Part shown: positions 44,556 through 56,470 of the stretch, piece after piece
How the letters are laid out: the number at the start of each line of letters is the position of its first letter
Position numbering within the stretch: the first letter of the stretch is position 1
NCBI RefSeq assembly: GCF_003171515.1
Contig: NC_089393.1
Location: 1,612,001-1,676,000 of the forward strand
Origin: Pyrenophora tritici-repentis
Taxonomy: Eukaryota > Ascomycota > Dothideomycetes > Pleosporales > Pleosporaceae
Direction of reading: 5' to 3'
Length of the DNA: 64,000 bases
The notes under the pieces: generated by a model
Told to the model about the DNA's origin: nothing
The model's input: the letters and a program-made list of their open reading frames with translations, nothing else
The model's database searches: none
Position numbers and translations under genes: made by a program

Positions 44556-46307
44556 TCAAGCCTTGTCATCTGAACGACGGCTCGTAACCTTGCAAGGGAA
44601 GCCATGAACCGGGTGTGCTGCACCCTGAGGAACCTGATACGCCCTCTCACCAAACACTGTCTTGATACCAGATGACGGATCCTGTCGATCCCACTCATCG
44701 TACTGATCCTTGACATCAAACTCACGCACCGTCATAGCCAGGGTGATCTTGATATCAAGCATAGCAAGGGTCTGGCCTAGGCAGTTACGCGGGCCAAACT
44801 CAAAAGGACGCCAGCCGCCCTTTGGAGGGTACAGAGGATGACCAGGTTCGACGAGCCAGCGCTCAGGAATGAAATTGTGGGGTTCAGGCCAGTAGTTGGG
44901 GTTTCGCTGGATGGCGCCGTGAACGACCCAGATGTTGAGGCCTTCAGTGGGGTATTTGGTACCGTTCTTGTCCTGTAGGAAAACACCAGGACGACCGCCT
45001 CGCATACCTGAAGCTGGAGGAAACAAGCGAAGAGTCTCTTTGATCACCGCAGTCGTGTATGGCAGCTTGTTCACCTGCTCTGGGCGCTCCTTGATTATCT
45101 CAACAGCAGAGTCGACGTCTCCACCAAAGACCTCGTCGTGCTCGGCACGGATCTTGGCCAGGGCTTCAGGGTACTTGGACAGCATGTGGAAACTGTATAC
45201 AATGGTAGCGGCAGTTGAGTCGTGACCAGCGAATAGGAAAAGACGAATCTGCGTCGTTGCCCATTTCTTGAACTGAGCGTCCAGCTTCTCAGAAGCCTTG
45301 CGCTCGCCCATGTATGCTGCAATTGCGATATCCATGACTGACTTGGCACGCGTGTCTGGCTCGTTGGTCCTCCAGTCCTCGTATCGCTTGTCCAACTCGG
45401 TGTTGATGTAGCGATCCATGGTCTTGCCATTATGCCATTCAATCAGCGGCCTCATGGGGTTCCAGCGCTTGAACGGGTTCATCTCTTCATCTTGGCAGTG
45501 CCATTCGATGGAACTCCTCATAGCAGCGGCAAGGTCGTTGTGTCCAGTCATTGAGTGGAGGCGAGCATTTCTGGCCATGTTAGTCGCTTGAAAAGAGGAG
45601 TGCTTTCAGCTATTCTACTTACATGGTGATAGCTCCAATCAAGTCCATCATGTAGTCGCATGTCAGTCGATCAAGCGAGAAAGTATCACCTTTCTTCGCA
45701 TGTTCCCGCAGCAGTGCCACATAGACCTCAGCTTCTTCGATGATGTGCGGCGTGCTCTCGAGCATGACCCTGTCACTGAAACCGGGGTTGAAGAGAGCCC
45801 TCGAACGCTTCCACTCAGCGCCATTCATGTCAAACAGGTTTGGTCCACCTGCAAACGGTGCAAAGAACGGAATGAGAATTGCTGGCTTAGGGAGGTCATG
45901 TTCCGGGCCGCAAGCCTGCATGGCAAGATCTGGGGAAGTGACGACCAGCAACGGGCTCGTAAAAGGCCAGAGGTCAATGTAGAAGCAATTATCATTTTCC
46001 TTGAAGTCGTAGGAGAGCAGAGAGAAAGCATCGGATTGCTGCGAGCCTTTGGGGAATTTTTCAAGAAGTCCCGGCAGCGTCTTGAGGTTGCCAGCTGCAA
46101 AGTCCCACTCGGGCATTGGCTGGTGGAAGTCGTATTAGCATACACACCCTCAATCGCTATGATGAAGCTACATACCAGACCCTGCTTCTTGAGCTTGTAG
46201 AAGATGATGCGCATCTGGTACATCTTGAAGGCGAAGACACCGAAAGCTGCAACAGCTGCCGACACTGCAACTTGCCATGCGAGGCCGTAGAGTCCGACAG
46301 AACCCAT
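44556..46307 (-). CDS. Cytochrome P450 (StcS/VerB-like type)
   Basis: Exons are 46307-46176, 46119-45623 and 45570-44556, giving 547 residues. An N-terminal anchor (AWQVAVSAAVAAFGVFAF) places it in the ER membrane. The I-helix is FLFAGHDSTAAT near residue 325, the K-helix ExxR is KETLRLFPP, and the heme loop is FEFGPRNCLGQ with Cys473 as thiolate ligand. The heme-proximal sequence and IKITLAMTVREFDV resemble P450s of the sterigmatocystin/versicolorin group, but I cannot claim that pathway; no polyketide synthase is present. It lies tail to head with the acyl-CoA dehydrogenase and divergent from the 7TM gene. Confidence 0.92.
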
Positions 46308-47009
46308 GACTGACACCTGTGCGAGATTCGAGTCGCAGTAACGAAAGTAAGGCAAAGAAAAGAGAAAAGAGAGTTTGTTTGTTGTCTGCCACCGCGTCAG
46401 CCGTTTTGGCGAGTTTATTTGCGGCGCAGGCGGCGCAGGCTCCCGTGGACCCTTCCTATGCGACGCGACTTTGCCTATCTCGAGAACACCAACCGGTAAA
46501 AACAAATCTCGTACTCCATTATCCCAGTCACATCACACACGAGCTGCGAGCACAAAAACGGCCCCCAACAATCTCCCGCTATTGATTGGGGCTGTTGAGG
46601 CTGTAAGAGCGTGTGGGGGCGCAGCCAACCACCAAGAAATCCCCGTTAGCCGCCGTTTTGTTAGTGGAATCGTTGGTGGGGCATGCCCTCTGAACTTGTA
46701 GGCAGGAAACATGTTCGCGCTCAACTTGAGCTAGTACGAGGCTGAATCTGCGGTATGCAAGGCTTCGGGGACTAAGCAGCCACTCAGAAAGTGTATTGAC
46801 CGGCTGCACGGTAGAGTACGCCATACTGCGATGTAAGCACTAAAGTAAGACGTGCATTCTGTGGGTGCGCACAACTGGGGCATGGTTACATCCAGGAAGA
46901 CGATATAGGAAGAGATGGAATTCCCGTTATCTCATCAACTTGTGCACTGCTGAAGTATTGTGCTTGTGTTAATCTCAACGTCGTCCGCAATTCGTTCTTG
47001 TGCGACATC
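46308..47009. promoter_or_regulatory. Divergent promoter region of the P450 and the 7TM gene
   Basis: 702 bases between start codons. Short overlapping frames only. Confidence 0.5.
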
Positions 47010-48310
47010 ATGCTTCCTCAAGATTATACTGGACGTATCCATCGAGATACTTTCATTGTAAGTATACATGTCCATCGCGGCGAGTTTTATTTAATTGTCC
47101 ATCCAGATCTCTACATCAGTATTGCTGGCAATATGCTTGCTGTCCATCGCTACCCGCTTCATCATACGCTTTCGTATGCAGAAGCAGGGCTTCTCTGTCG
47201 ATGATGGCTTCTTACTTGTCGCTCTCGGTCTTCTTCTCTGCAGTATCATCATCATGTACTGGCAGATTATGGATCGCATGTATCTCATTGTCTCGCTACA
47301 GCGAGGTGTACCAGGTATCGTTCCACCAGCAGACTGGATGCAAATCTCCTTCCACTTCCACAAATGGGTAACCATCTGCGGCATGTTAGCTTGGACCTGT
47401 GTGGTGGCTGTCAAGTTCAGCTTTCTGTACTTTTTCAAGAAGCTGATTGATCGGCTGCCGGCATTGAACTACTACTGGTGGTTCGTGGTGACGTTCAACA
47501 TTGCTTGTCTGGGCTATGGAATTGCGATTTGGTATATTGGGTGCCCTTACTTTTTCGATCCGAGAGAGCGTGAGTAAAGCAACCCTGCAGTTTGTTACCC
47601 CTCTGACCAGTGCCTAGTTGAATGTGCCTCCGGTCCATACAAAAGTCTACTTGTCCATCATTCAACCGTGCAGATGGCCTTGGACTTGGTCGGCGATGGA
47701 TTGAGTAAGTGTCCCATCTTCATGACACTACCAACCGCTAACAGACCCAGTCCTTGCCATACCTATTTGTGTCATCTGGAAGATCAAGGTCCAATGGTCC
47801 CAGAAAGTTGCACTCATGTCATCCCTCTGTCTCACAGTCTTCATGATGGCAACCACAGTGACCCGTCTCGCCGGCCTCATCTACAACGAAATGGTTGATA
47901 CCATATGGGAGATTTACTGGGCGTTGATCAGCGCCGAAGTCGGTGTCTTCCTCGCAGCTGCAACCGCCTTCCGCAGCTTTTTCGTCGCGCGCAAGGCCAG
48001 CAAGAACGGCACGCCTCAGCAACAGGCGCAACGCTTCTTCTCCGCCTCTTTCGTTGCCAAGTTCAATCGCAAGAAGAGGAGTACGCTAGACGATTCGATG
48101 GATTCGTCCAAGGAAAGAGGTGTCTTTGGCCTGCCTCGTGTTCCTCGTCCACAGATCACTGGTCTAAGGACCTTCATCGATGACCATGGTAGGGTCCAGC
48201 CTATCAAGAGTGGGTCCATGAGCTCTACTGTGTGCGGGACCGACGACACAAATTCGATGAGCTCTTCTTCTATCAAGAAGGAGTATACGAACGAGACGAG
48301 CCATTGCTAG
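47010..48310 (+). CDS. Fungal rhodopsin-domain (Pth11-like) 7TM protein
   Basis: Exons are 47010-47057, 47107-47569, 47618-47704 and 47745-48310, giving 387 residues. The order of features is family-typical: ISTSVLLAICLLSIATRFIIR (TM1), KQGFSVDDGFLLVALGLLLCSII (TM2), HKWVTICGMLAWTCVVAVKFSFLYFFKKL (TM3), YYWWFVVTFNIACLGYGIAIWY (TM4), LNPVLAIPICVIWKIKVQWSQK (TM5) and onwards. A C-terminal Ser/Lys-rich cytosolic tail follows. No CFEM domain is present. Such proteins sit in the plasma membrane and are considered receptors for surface or nutrient cues. Ligand unknown. The alternative acceptor before exon 3 leads to a stop, which fixes the choice. Confidence 0.88.
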
Positions 48311-49539
48311 TCTGGAATTGAACTGTGGGATTGTTCTTTTCGAAATTAGATTACGGCAAGCCTTTGTTGTGGCAATAGATGAGTGGTACACGTGTCTGTA
48401 GTAACGGAAGATAGAGTGTAAGGCCATTTCGTTCCTTCTTTTCTCTTTGCCGATCTAGGACTGTTGCTCCATAGAGACATCTAGACTATTTGGTGTATAG
48501 CGTGCAGAGAGTAGTTAAAGCCATCATCATCCATCGTATCATACCCTCTCATTCCGGTGATGTGAACTCCATAAGCGATGCAACGTGCGCCCGATACCAA
48601 CAATGCGTCTTCTCCCTTGCATTCCTTAGTAATTGCTGTTCTGTTGTACCATATGCCGTGCACAGGCCAAAAAAATTCCACTTTCATTTTCTTGCACGCC
48701 AGCTGAAGATCTAACTAGTTGTCTATAATTACGTGAGCATGCCGTTGAGCGTGGGGTACCTGCCCCATTGGCGGATTTTGTCCCCACTAAACAGGGGGCA
48801 GTGTAAATAAGGTGGGGTGTACACACTCGATGTCTTAACATAGAAACATTTCCAAGTATCTTTTGGGGTCCAATATACTTTCGATCCCCGACGCTGCGGC
48901 ACATGATTTGGTTGGTGCCTGGAGCAATGCTGCGCCGCAGGTATAGTCGACTGAGATAAGAAAAGAATCTGGATATTATCCCCACAAGCACCATTGCGCA
49001 TTACTCAACGGGTGCGTTGAATTATTGTCGTAACTTTTGAATGTCGCAAGGTGACCTAGGTAACACGCCAGGGCGTCTGGCATCGGCATGTGCAACGGGA
49101 GGATCAAAGTGCCGCGACGGCTCCCGTAGTGGACGAACCGCCGCCTGAACGATTTGGGGGCCAAGAATCCAATGGTTACATCCTCTACAAGCCACATCTT
49201 ATGCCCGATACCAGCCTCGGCAATTGACTACACACCTTTTCAACGCTACTCTGATCCCACGACATGGCTTTTAGTATTCCCCGAGTAAGGCGTGCCATTG
49301 AACTCCCAGGCAGACTCCAGCTCCAGCTAAACGCTGGTGAGATGTCGCCCTGGCGTATCGACAATTGCTAGTGTAGAAGCAAGATAGACTGCATGACGAA
49401 TTAAGAGGGTCAGTTAGAGATTAGGGCTCAATGTATATATACTGTGAGTGGTCTTGAAAAAAAAGGACAATACCTACAAGTTCAGTCAGCTTCCTTCAGT
49501 CTTCATACTCTTAATGATCACTCTGAGTCTTGCGCCACT
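48311..49539. other. Intergenic, 1.2 kb, with a possible degraded MITE
   Basis: Apart from a possible terminal inverted repeat at 48730-49016, only short frames are seen. The final part is the promoter of the second P450. Confidence 0.45.
48730..49016. repeat. Possible degraded inverted-repeat element
   Basis: CCGTTGAG near 48741 and CTCAACGG near 49002 face each other, each with a GTGGGG/CCCCAC word inward. The similarity is partial and no target duplication is clear, so this is tentative. Confidence 0.2.
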
Positions 49540-51417
49540 ATGTCTGTCATTCAAGATCTACCAAGCAATGTTTTGTTATCACTCCCATGGTCTCGCCTAA
49601 AGGAATCGGTATACGAGCGAGTCTTGATTCCTACCATAGCAAACAACGACTCTTATGTGCCTACCTCCAGGCCGGAAATCATGGCAAGTTCGTGGACGAA
49701 TACGTGTCGGCAAACTCTTGTCTTCGCCGGCATACTATCCATCCCACTTATCTTCAACTACCTATTCATTGTCGTTCAATATCACTGGACAAACAATCGA
49801 CGGACAAATGGACAGATACCACCTCAGTACCCTGCGCTGCCAGTAATTGGTAGCACACTTTCGTTCTTGTGGGATGGCGCTTCGTTCGTGAAGAAGGCAA
49901 CGTATGTTCGTAATCTCATGATCACATACCGATACTAACTCGCCAATAGGACCTATGCTGGGAAGTTGACCTGTGTGCGAATCTCGCTACTTGTCAGCGG
50001 CATCTATCTCGTCTCGGAACCTGAGGCTGTCGCGGACATGTGGAAGCAGCCAACCCTCTCAAGTCCCATTTACGTGTATACTGTTGGACTGCGTTACATC
50101 TTTGGGATGCGCGAGAAAGCCATCAAGACATATACGGAGGACGACTCAGGCCCATACCGTAAGCCTCATCCCAATAGCAACGTGGCGCCTCACAACCGGA
50201 TCGACTTCCTCACACACGACTCCCTGCTCCGGGGATTAACGGGCTCGTCTATGCTTCCAACATTTCAGAGATACCAAACCATCGTCAAGCAAAATCTTGA
50301 TGCACAGGCGATCGGAGAAGAGTGGGTCGAAATGCCTGATCTTTTGGCCTTCTTTCGCGACAGCGTCGGCAAGGCAACGCTTGAGGCGCTTTATGGGCCT
50401 TCACTTCTTAAGATCAACCCAAACTTCATCAACGACCTTTGGGAGTTTGATGGACATGTAAAGAACCTCGCAAAGCGGCTCCCCCGCTTTCTGATACCGA
50501 AAGCGTATCGTGTACGCGACCAGCTGAAGGATCAGATTCTGAACTGGTATCAGTATGCGCGGCAGCATTTCCGAGATGAAGCAGTGCATAACGAGAGAAA
50601 AGATTGGGACCCTTACTGGGGCTCTGTCATGAACCGGGATAGGCAGAAGACAATTCTGAGTATCGACGGACAGGACGACGAGGCGCTTGCATCGACAGAT
50701 CTCGGGTTGATCTGGACATCAGTCACCAATCTTGTGCCCTCGACAATGATGACTACATTGCATATTTTCAACGATGCCGATCTGCTATCGCGCGTCCGTA
50801 CGAGTCTGGACGATACGGTTTCTTGCGACGAAGAAAAGACCGATGTCGCAATGGATAAGCTGCTGTCAAAAGATCTGCTGCAGTCAGTCTATGCAGAGAC
50901 GCTGCGATTATACGTGCAGTCATACATCACGCGATGCTCGCCGCACGAAGATGTGCCTGTCGGCAGTTGGTGGCTACCACGGAACGAAGTGAGCATGGTA
51001 GCATCGTATACTTCGCACATGAACACAGACCTGTGGAATACTCAAGAGGGAAAGCACCCTGTGACGGACTTTTGGGCCGAGCGATTTCTGCTGGACCCCA
51101 ACGATGACCAGTCCGGGCCACTCAAGCGAACGGGTGATGAGAAGGTGCCCACCAAGGCCGGAGATGTCGGTGTTCACTTCTCCAACAAAGGCTTGGGTGG
51201 CGCGTGGATACCTTACGGAGGTGGCTTTGGTGCGTGCCCGGGTCGCTTGCTGGCGAAGCGCGTCATCATGTTTACGTGTGCATTGCTCATTACAGAATAC
51301 GAAGTCGATATTCGCACGCAGGACTTCGAAATGGATTCGTCGGATTTTGGGCTTGGCACCCAGAAGCCAAAGGCACCAATCGCGTTTGCAATTCGGAAGC
51401 GAAATGTCGCGAAGTGA
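49540..51417 (+). CDS. Cytochrome P450, CYP7/CYP8-like
   Basis: Exons are 49540-49901 and 49950-51417, giving 609 residues. A long leader of ~60 residues precedes the membrane span (LVFAGILSIPLIFNYLFIVV). PPQYPALPVIGSTLSFLWDG is the proline hinge. The I-helix region (LGLIWTSVTNLVPSTMMT) lacks the usual AGxDT, as in CYP7/CYP8 isomerase or sterol-hydroxylase types. ExxR is AETLRLYVQ and the heme loop PYGGGFGACPGR, with Cys550. The group acts on sterols or endoperoxides in animals; fungal members are mostly uncharacterised. Its length is greater than usual because of the N-terminal leader. Confidence 0.9.
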
Positions 51418-51788
51418 TGCCCTGTAGATATTATCTCATTTGTTTAGATCGTAGACATAGACTCAAGCTAGACGAAGTTAGAGAATGGCAAAGACAGCTC
51501 CTCAAAGTCGATGATGTATTTTTGCTACACGCCAAGGCTTAAATCGACACGTGACTCTCTTGCCCGCCTGCCTTCACCTCACCTCCTGACTGTCATGTCT
51601 ATGTCTAAACCCTTTCCCGACAACTTAGATATCTTGCATAGATTTTGCTATCTCAAAATTGATACAAGTTGGCAAAGCGTGTTCGGGAAAACGGTTGTGC
51701 ATGTGACTTGTTCTGAGCTATTGATGTAAGTATTTCGGGATGCATTCGAGCCTAGAGCATTGTCAATATTTATCATAATCATGAATAT
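51418..51788. other. 3' flank of the second P450, up to the LTR element
   Basis: No gene. It ends with the AATAT target copy at 51784-51788. Confidence 0.5.
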
Positions 51789-51925
51789 TGTTGATAAAGA
51801 ATGACTCTCTCAGTCATGGCATGTAAGTGTGTCAATTGCTAACTATACAAAGCTCGGCTAATATAGAGCGGTGTGGGTCATGTGACTTAGCGTCCTCGTG
51901 ACAGGTGACCGGAATATTCTCAACA
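51789..51925. repeat. Left LTR, 137 bp
   Basis: Identical to the right LTR. It contains a small palindrome (ATGACT...AGTCAT) near its start. Confidence 0.92.
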
Positions 51926-52148
51926 CTCCCCCATAAGCCGATCAGCTGTACCCACTACTTTGTATAGGTCTTGCAGTCGAAGCTTCTTCTCCCTTTATAT
52001 GCTTCCACTGAACGCCTTGCATGCACTTTCCAACACTCCCCCAGAAGTGCCTTGTCAACAAGAATGAAACCTCCCTGTCACCCTATAGTGGCCGTTACGT
52101 TGCGAGTCCCTCAAGTAAAGTGAGGTATCGGCCGAGTGAAGAGTTGAG

Positions 52149-52252
52149 GAAAGAAGGTCGAGAAAGAAGGTCGAGAGAGAAGGTCGAGAAAGAAGGTCGA
52201 GAAAGAAGGTCGAGAAAGAAGGTCGAGAAAGAAGGTCGAGAAAGAAGGTCGA
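52149..52252. repeat. 13-bp minisatellite, eight units, inside the LTR element
   Basis: Eight copies of GAAAGAAGGTCGA; the third copy differs by one base. 13 is not a multiple of three, so the Arg/Glu/Lys-rich frame through it cycles reading frames. Confidence 0.92.
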
Positions 52253-52332
52253 GAGAATTTTCGCGTTTTGAAAATCAAGGTAGAATCGATATCACCAACA
52301 TACCGACTCTCCCTCGACTCCTACGTGAGAGT

Positions 52333-52505
52333 CAGCGCTCCCTCAGCTTGGTACTCCCAGTACTCTAGCTGTGTACGCTCTCCTCTGTCCCAGCGCTCCC
52401 CCAGCTTGGTACTCCCAGTACTCTAGCTGTGTACGCTCTCCTCTATCCTAGCGCTCCCCTAGCTTAGTACTCCCAGTACTCTAGCTATGTACGCTCTCCT
52501 CTCTT
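52333..52505. repeat. 58-bp tandem repeat, three units, inside the LTR element
   Basis: Units start at 52333, 52391 and 52449. They share GCGCTCCC, GTACTCCCAGTACTCTAGCT and GTACGCTCTCCTCT. The third copy carries several C-to-T changes. Confidence 0.92.
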
Positions 52506-53015
52506 GTTGTCCCCGCTCCGTTCCTCCGCTCCTGCCTCCTTGTCTGTGTCCTATTCAGGGCTCCAGACCCTAACACCCTTATTCTCCCCCATCGTTATAT
52601 AAGCCTTTGCTTCTTTGCGTTTATTTAACGAAATCCTTTGGAAAGAAGATAAAAATCGATCGAGAAATCGGGTGGGGTAGGTGGGTAGCGTTCGAGAGAG
52701 TAAAAAAACTTCGAGCACCGTCAAACGGTAGGTTTTCGAGTTTAAGGAATTGAAAGTAGCTGTCGAACTGTAGCTACTAGTTTAAAAAGAAGGTCTCGAA
52801 AGGTTACTATCGATAGGCAGGCAATTCGAGTTGTTTTCGGAAGAATCGATGGTTACCGTCGGTAGGTAGGTATTCGAATCGTTGTCAAAAGGTTGGTTGA
52901 AAAGGGATAGAGCAACCATTGCTCTCTTCGACTCGCGCGTCGGAATTGGGTATAACTCGCCCAAGGTATCTTCGAGACGCTCCCAGCTTCTCCGGACGAT
53001 AGTCCATTTTTCTTC

Positions 53016-53110
53016 GGACTTAATACCCTTCGCGGTAGCCAGGGCGACGGCCCAGTGTCTTCAGGACTTAATACCCTTCGCGGCAGCCAGGGCGACGACC
53101 CAGTGTCTTA
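53016..53110. repeat. 48-bp tandem repeat, two units, inside the LTR element
   Basis: Copies begin at 53016 and 53064 with GGACTTAATACCCTTCGCGG. Confidence 0.9.
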
Positions 53111-53243
53111 GAATATAGAAGGCGACGACCTCCTGGGTTGTTCTGGCGTAGACACGCATATACCAGCTTGCTGCCCATATCGAAGAAACGACACTCCGGA
53201 CACTCACAATGCACACGCAAGCGCGTAAGCCGGGCTCATAACC

Positions 53244-53380
53244 TGTTGATAAAGAATGACTCTCTCAGTCATGGCATGTAAGTGTGTCAATTGCTAACTA
53301 TACAAAGCTCGGCTAATATAGAGCGGTGTGGGTCATGTGACTTAGCGTCCTCGTGACAGGTGACCGGAATATTCTCAACA
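53244..53380. repeat. Right LTR, 137 bp
   Basis: Identical to the left LTR, followed by the AATAT target copy. Confidence 0.92.
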
Positions 53381-53473
53381 AATATTGAAATTTGAATTTT
53401 TCTTCATTGACGAGCGGTAAATTATAAACAAGAAGTTAATCTAGCATAGTACCGCCGGCTACCCTCCATTCCC

Positions 53474-55361
53474 TTAAGCCTTGTATCTGCCGGGAGTGGC
53501 AGCCTTTAGCAGCTTGGGGAAGTTAGGCGTGCCCAATCCAGTGACCGGGTCCCAGCCAACAGTAGCGTTCCAGCTAGCGTAGGGAATGACTGGGCTGCCG
53601 TTCGGTTTGCCGTGGAACCTAGCATTGCCATCACAACCGGTGCTTCCACCGAGAACGACGTCGTTGAGCGCGTTGGGGTTGAAGTACAGCAGCGGGTTCA
53701 GGAAACCTAGCGACGGCTTCTTGGACTTGAGCCTGGCGTCGTTGAGAAGAGCAACAATACCGCCGAATGCAGGCGAAGAGCACGAGGTACCCTGGTAAGC
53801 CTTGAGTACACCCTTGTCGTAGACCGCGTATCTAACACCCTGGGCGGCAACGTCGGGGAAACCACGACCGTGACGGTTGAAATAAGGCTTGTTCTTCTGA
53901 CCCAACTTGTGGAAGTATGCCTTGATAGCATCATCCTGGTATGCAGGGCGTTTCCAGTAGTCGGAGAAACCACCGGAAGAGAAGAAAGTGGCTGTCTCGT
54001 TGATGAACTGGGTGGAGCCGACGGATGTAACGAAGGGGCAGGTAGCAGGGTATTGTGGCTGGAACTTAGTGGTGTTCTTTCCGTCGTTAGAAAGGCAGGC
54101 TGATCCGGTTCCAGAGTCTCCCGAGGAGAAGAGAACGGTGACACCGCGGGAACCAAGTTGAGCAAACATGTTGCATACGGTGAGGGCGTAGGACTTGGGC
54201 ACACTCTGCTCGTTCTCGCCGTAGGAGGTGGAAATAACTTGGGGAAGCTCTTCTTGCGGCAGTTTGAGGACGCCTTGGAGGAACTCGAGGTACGGCTCAT
54301 TGGCGCTCGAGTTCGCAACAGGCTGATCCAGATCAGCGACCCACGGGCCACGACCACCGGTGCTGTATTCGGTGACGGGGAGGGGTTGAGCAAGACCAAA
54401 CATGTACTGCATGTCCAAGTTGGCCTCACCACTGTCCTCAGTAGAGTTTTGGTCGTTGAGGCCACCGTTGAACTGAACAACTGTGAAGTTCTGGCCGACA
54501 GACTCAGGGAGGATGTTCTTCTCGAAGAGTTCAAGATCGTTGTAGCGCGCATATTGCTCTAGGTAAGAAGCGAACGCTACCTTGCTACCGCTCGTAGGGT
54601 CGGGAGTGTAGTCGATTTGGTAAAGCTTCTTCAAGCATTGAGGAGTAATTGTGCGGTTGCAGTCAGCAGTGGCGTTGATGGCACCGGCGGCGGAAGAAAG
54701 CTCAATGCGAACGCTTTCGCGTCCAGTCTTGTGGTTTGCACGGGTGGCAGCGAAGCGAGTAGTGGGCTGCACCAGGTTGATGTGCTGAGCGACATCGTCC
54801 GGAACAGTGTACTCAAGTGTGCGAAGCACCTTGCGGGGCGTAGCCTCGTTGCTCACGAACCACGAGAACTTGGTACCCAGGAGCTCGTTGGCGACGCCGA
54901 CGGTGGTCTTGAAAGTGACCCAGTCGGCATCAGTCTCAAATTGCTTGATTCCAGCAGCCTTGAGCCAGGAGGAAACGGAAGTAACCGTCTGCTCGCTTGG
55001 CATAAGCATGCGCTTCATCTCCTCGTGGGTAGCATAGTGTTGTCCGTACTTTGCGTTGCTAGGAGTGGAGATGTCCATGACATGCTGCTCAAAGGCTTCG
55101 GTATCGCCTTGTTGAAGAGCAATCTGGAGCTTGATCGTGTGCGCGTCCGACGCTGGGCCTTGGAGCTGCCATCCTTTGAAACGTCAGTACTCAATTGGTT
55201 CAGGAGCACAGTGGATTTGGAGAAGCATAAGACTGCTTGCAACAGCCGTGATGGAGATTGGTCGGCTTACCTTCGGGCACGCTAATGAGCTTCTCAAAAG
55301 GGTCAGCAAAGGCTCTCATGGCCAGCAGAGAGCCGACGAGAAACGAGAGAACGGGGGCCAT
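53474..55361 (-). CDS. Secreted tripeptidyl peptidase, family S53 (sedolisin)
   Basis: Exons are 55361-55271 and 55173-53474, giving 596 residues. The first ~19 residues are a signal peptide ([19 protein letters not shown]). A pro-domain with [20 protein letters not shown] and an inhibitory-type segment follows, then the peptidase domain from about residue 200. Catalytic Glu and Asp are in [13 protein letters not shown], the oxyanion Asp region in [11 protein letters not shown], and the nucleophile Ser in [24 protein letters not shown] near the end marks the calcium-site region. It removes tripeptides from protein N-termini at acidic pH outside the cell. The 3' end lies about 90 bases from the retrotransposon, which does not break the gene. 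Confidence 0.94.
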
Positions 55362-56470
55362 CTCAGCGACTTCCTAGTAATATTACGAGTGAACGTATAT
55401 CCTGAAGCAAGCGATTGCGAATGAAGGCCTGCTACAAGCTGGAATTGCGACATTATATATGGTCTCCGGAGATTTCCTTCTCTCTGCGACGGGACAAGAT
55501 CTGGCGAATTCGTGATATACATATCGACCTACTAGATGTAGTTTAGATCCGGATGCATCGCTGGAAGACGCGCATGTAGCTCACACCAGACATGGCCAAG
55601 CAAGCAACTAAAACACACAAGCCTCGTTCGCTGTCTTGACGAGGCTTGTACAGAAGTTCCACGCCTTCCTATCTAGGTCCTAGTGGTCGTTAGCCTTGCG
55701 ATAACCGCATGGAAAGACCCACTCATGTGGCGACGAGAATTCGTGGCAAAGCGCTGATAACATGTTAAGTAGGTTTTATAGCCGGATTGCTGCCTCAGTC
55801 AAACTCTGGTGCCATGTAAGTTGGCATACGAGTCGTTGTTTTGTGCTTGCGCAGCATCGTAGTCTTGAGCGAGAACAACACGTTGGAGGCAGGTGTGCCG
55901 GTGTCGCCCGCGCTTCCGCCCGCGCTTACACAGCACCTTATCTTTACTTCTTTATGTGCATCACGCACCGTTTCTTGGTACAACCCAGCATAAGCTTGCA
56001 GGAAAAAACGTAAACATTGCGAGATCGATGAAAAGTAAACTGATTTCCGGAAAAGGGCCCGTCTGTTGGCCTGCTAGTGGGACACCCCGTCGCCCTGACG
56101 ATCGCGTTGCAGCCTCCGTAATGCGGTGCGCCGAGAATAATCCTAGCACTACGTATATATATGTACTTGTAGCTTACTCAATACCCTTATAAAGGTCCGA
56201 TGAACTTTGATAGGGCCTAGAAGAGTATGATCACGTTGATTAGATTGTTGAATTGGGAGAAGATGAAGATTGATTGAAGACTGACAGATGAGCGCAAACG
56301 CGCCCCTATGGACCAAACCGTAGGTGGCTGGCTACCCCAGCCACTCGGATACTAGGTTTCAAACATAGATTACCCTATGCTCTATGGCGCAACTGTCAAA
56401 AGACATTGTTCATTGTTATAGAAGGACCCAAATCTCCAACTTGGGAACATAGCCCAAATGTGCCCGCTGT
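55362..56470. other. Intergenic, 1.1 kb
   Basis: Promoter of the peptidase gene and 3' flank of the BTB gene. A short hairpin, GTGGCTGG / CCAGCCAC around CTACC, lies near 56323-56345. No gene seen. Confidence 0.5.

Larger units (their letters stand above)
51789..53380. mobile_element. Non-autonomous LTR retrotransposon (TRIM-like), 1.6 kb
   Basis: Two identical 137-base direct repeats, 51789-51925 and 53244-53380, start TGTTGA and end TCAACA. AATAT flanks the whole unit on both sides (51784-51788, 53381-53385), a 5-bp target duplication. TGTTG...CAACA ends are usual for Copia-type LTRs. The 1.3-kb interior has no gag or pol frame; it has three tandem repeat arrays and a short frame (52021-52368). 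I could not place a primer-binding site with confidence. Identical LTRs indicate a recent insertion. It sits between a P450 gene and the 3' end of a peptidase gene. Confidence 0.92.

Noticed and set aside
52149..52252. Regular short repeats as a CRISPR array
   Set aside because: The units are directly adjacent with no spacers, and the genome is eukaryotic; it is a minisatellite within an LTR element.
52021..52368. Arg/Glu/Lys-rich frame inside the LTR element as a gag remnant
   Set aside because: Most of it is the 13-bp repeat read in shifting frames. No zinc knuckle or capsid motif is seen.
54158..55285. Plus-strand frames of 134 and 222 codons opposite the S53 peptidase
   Set aside because: They are antisense shadows of a strongly coding GC-rich gene.
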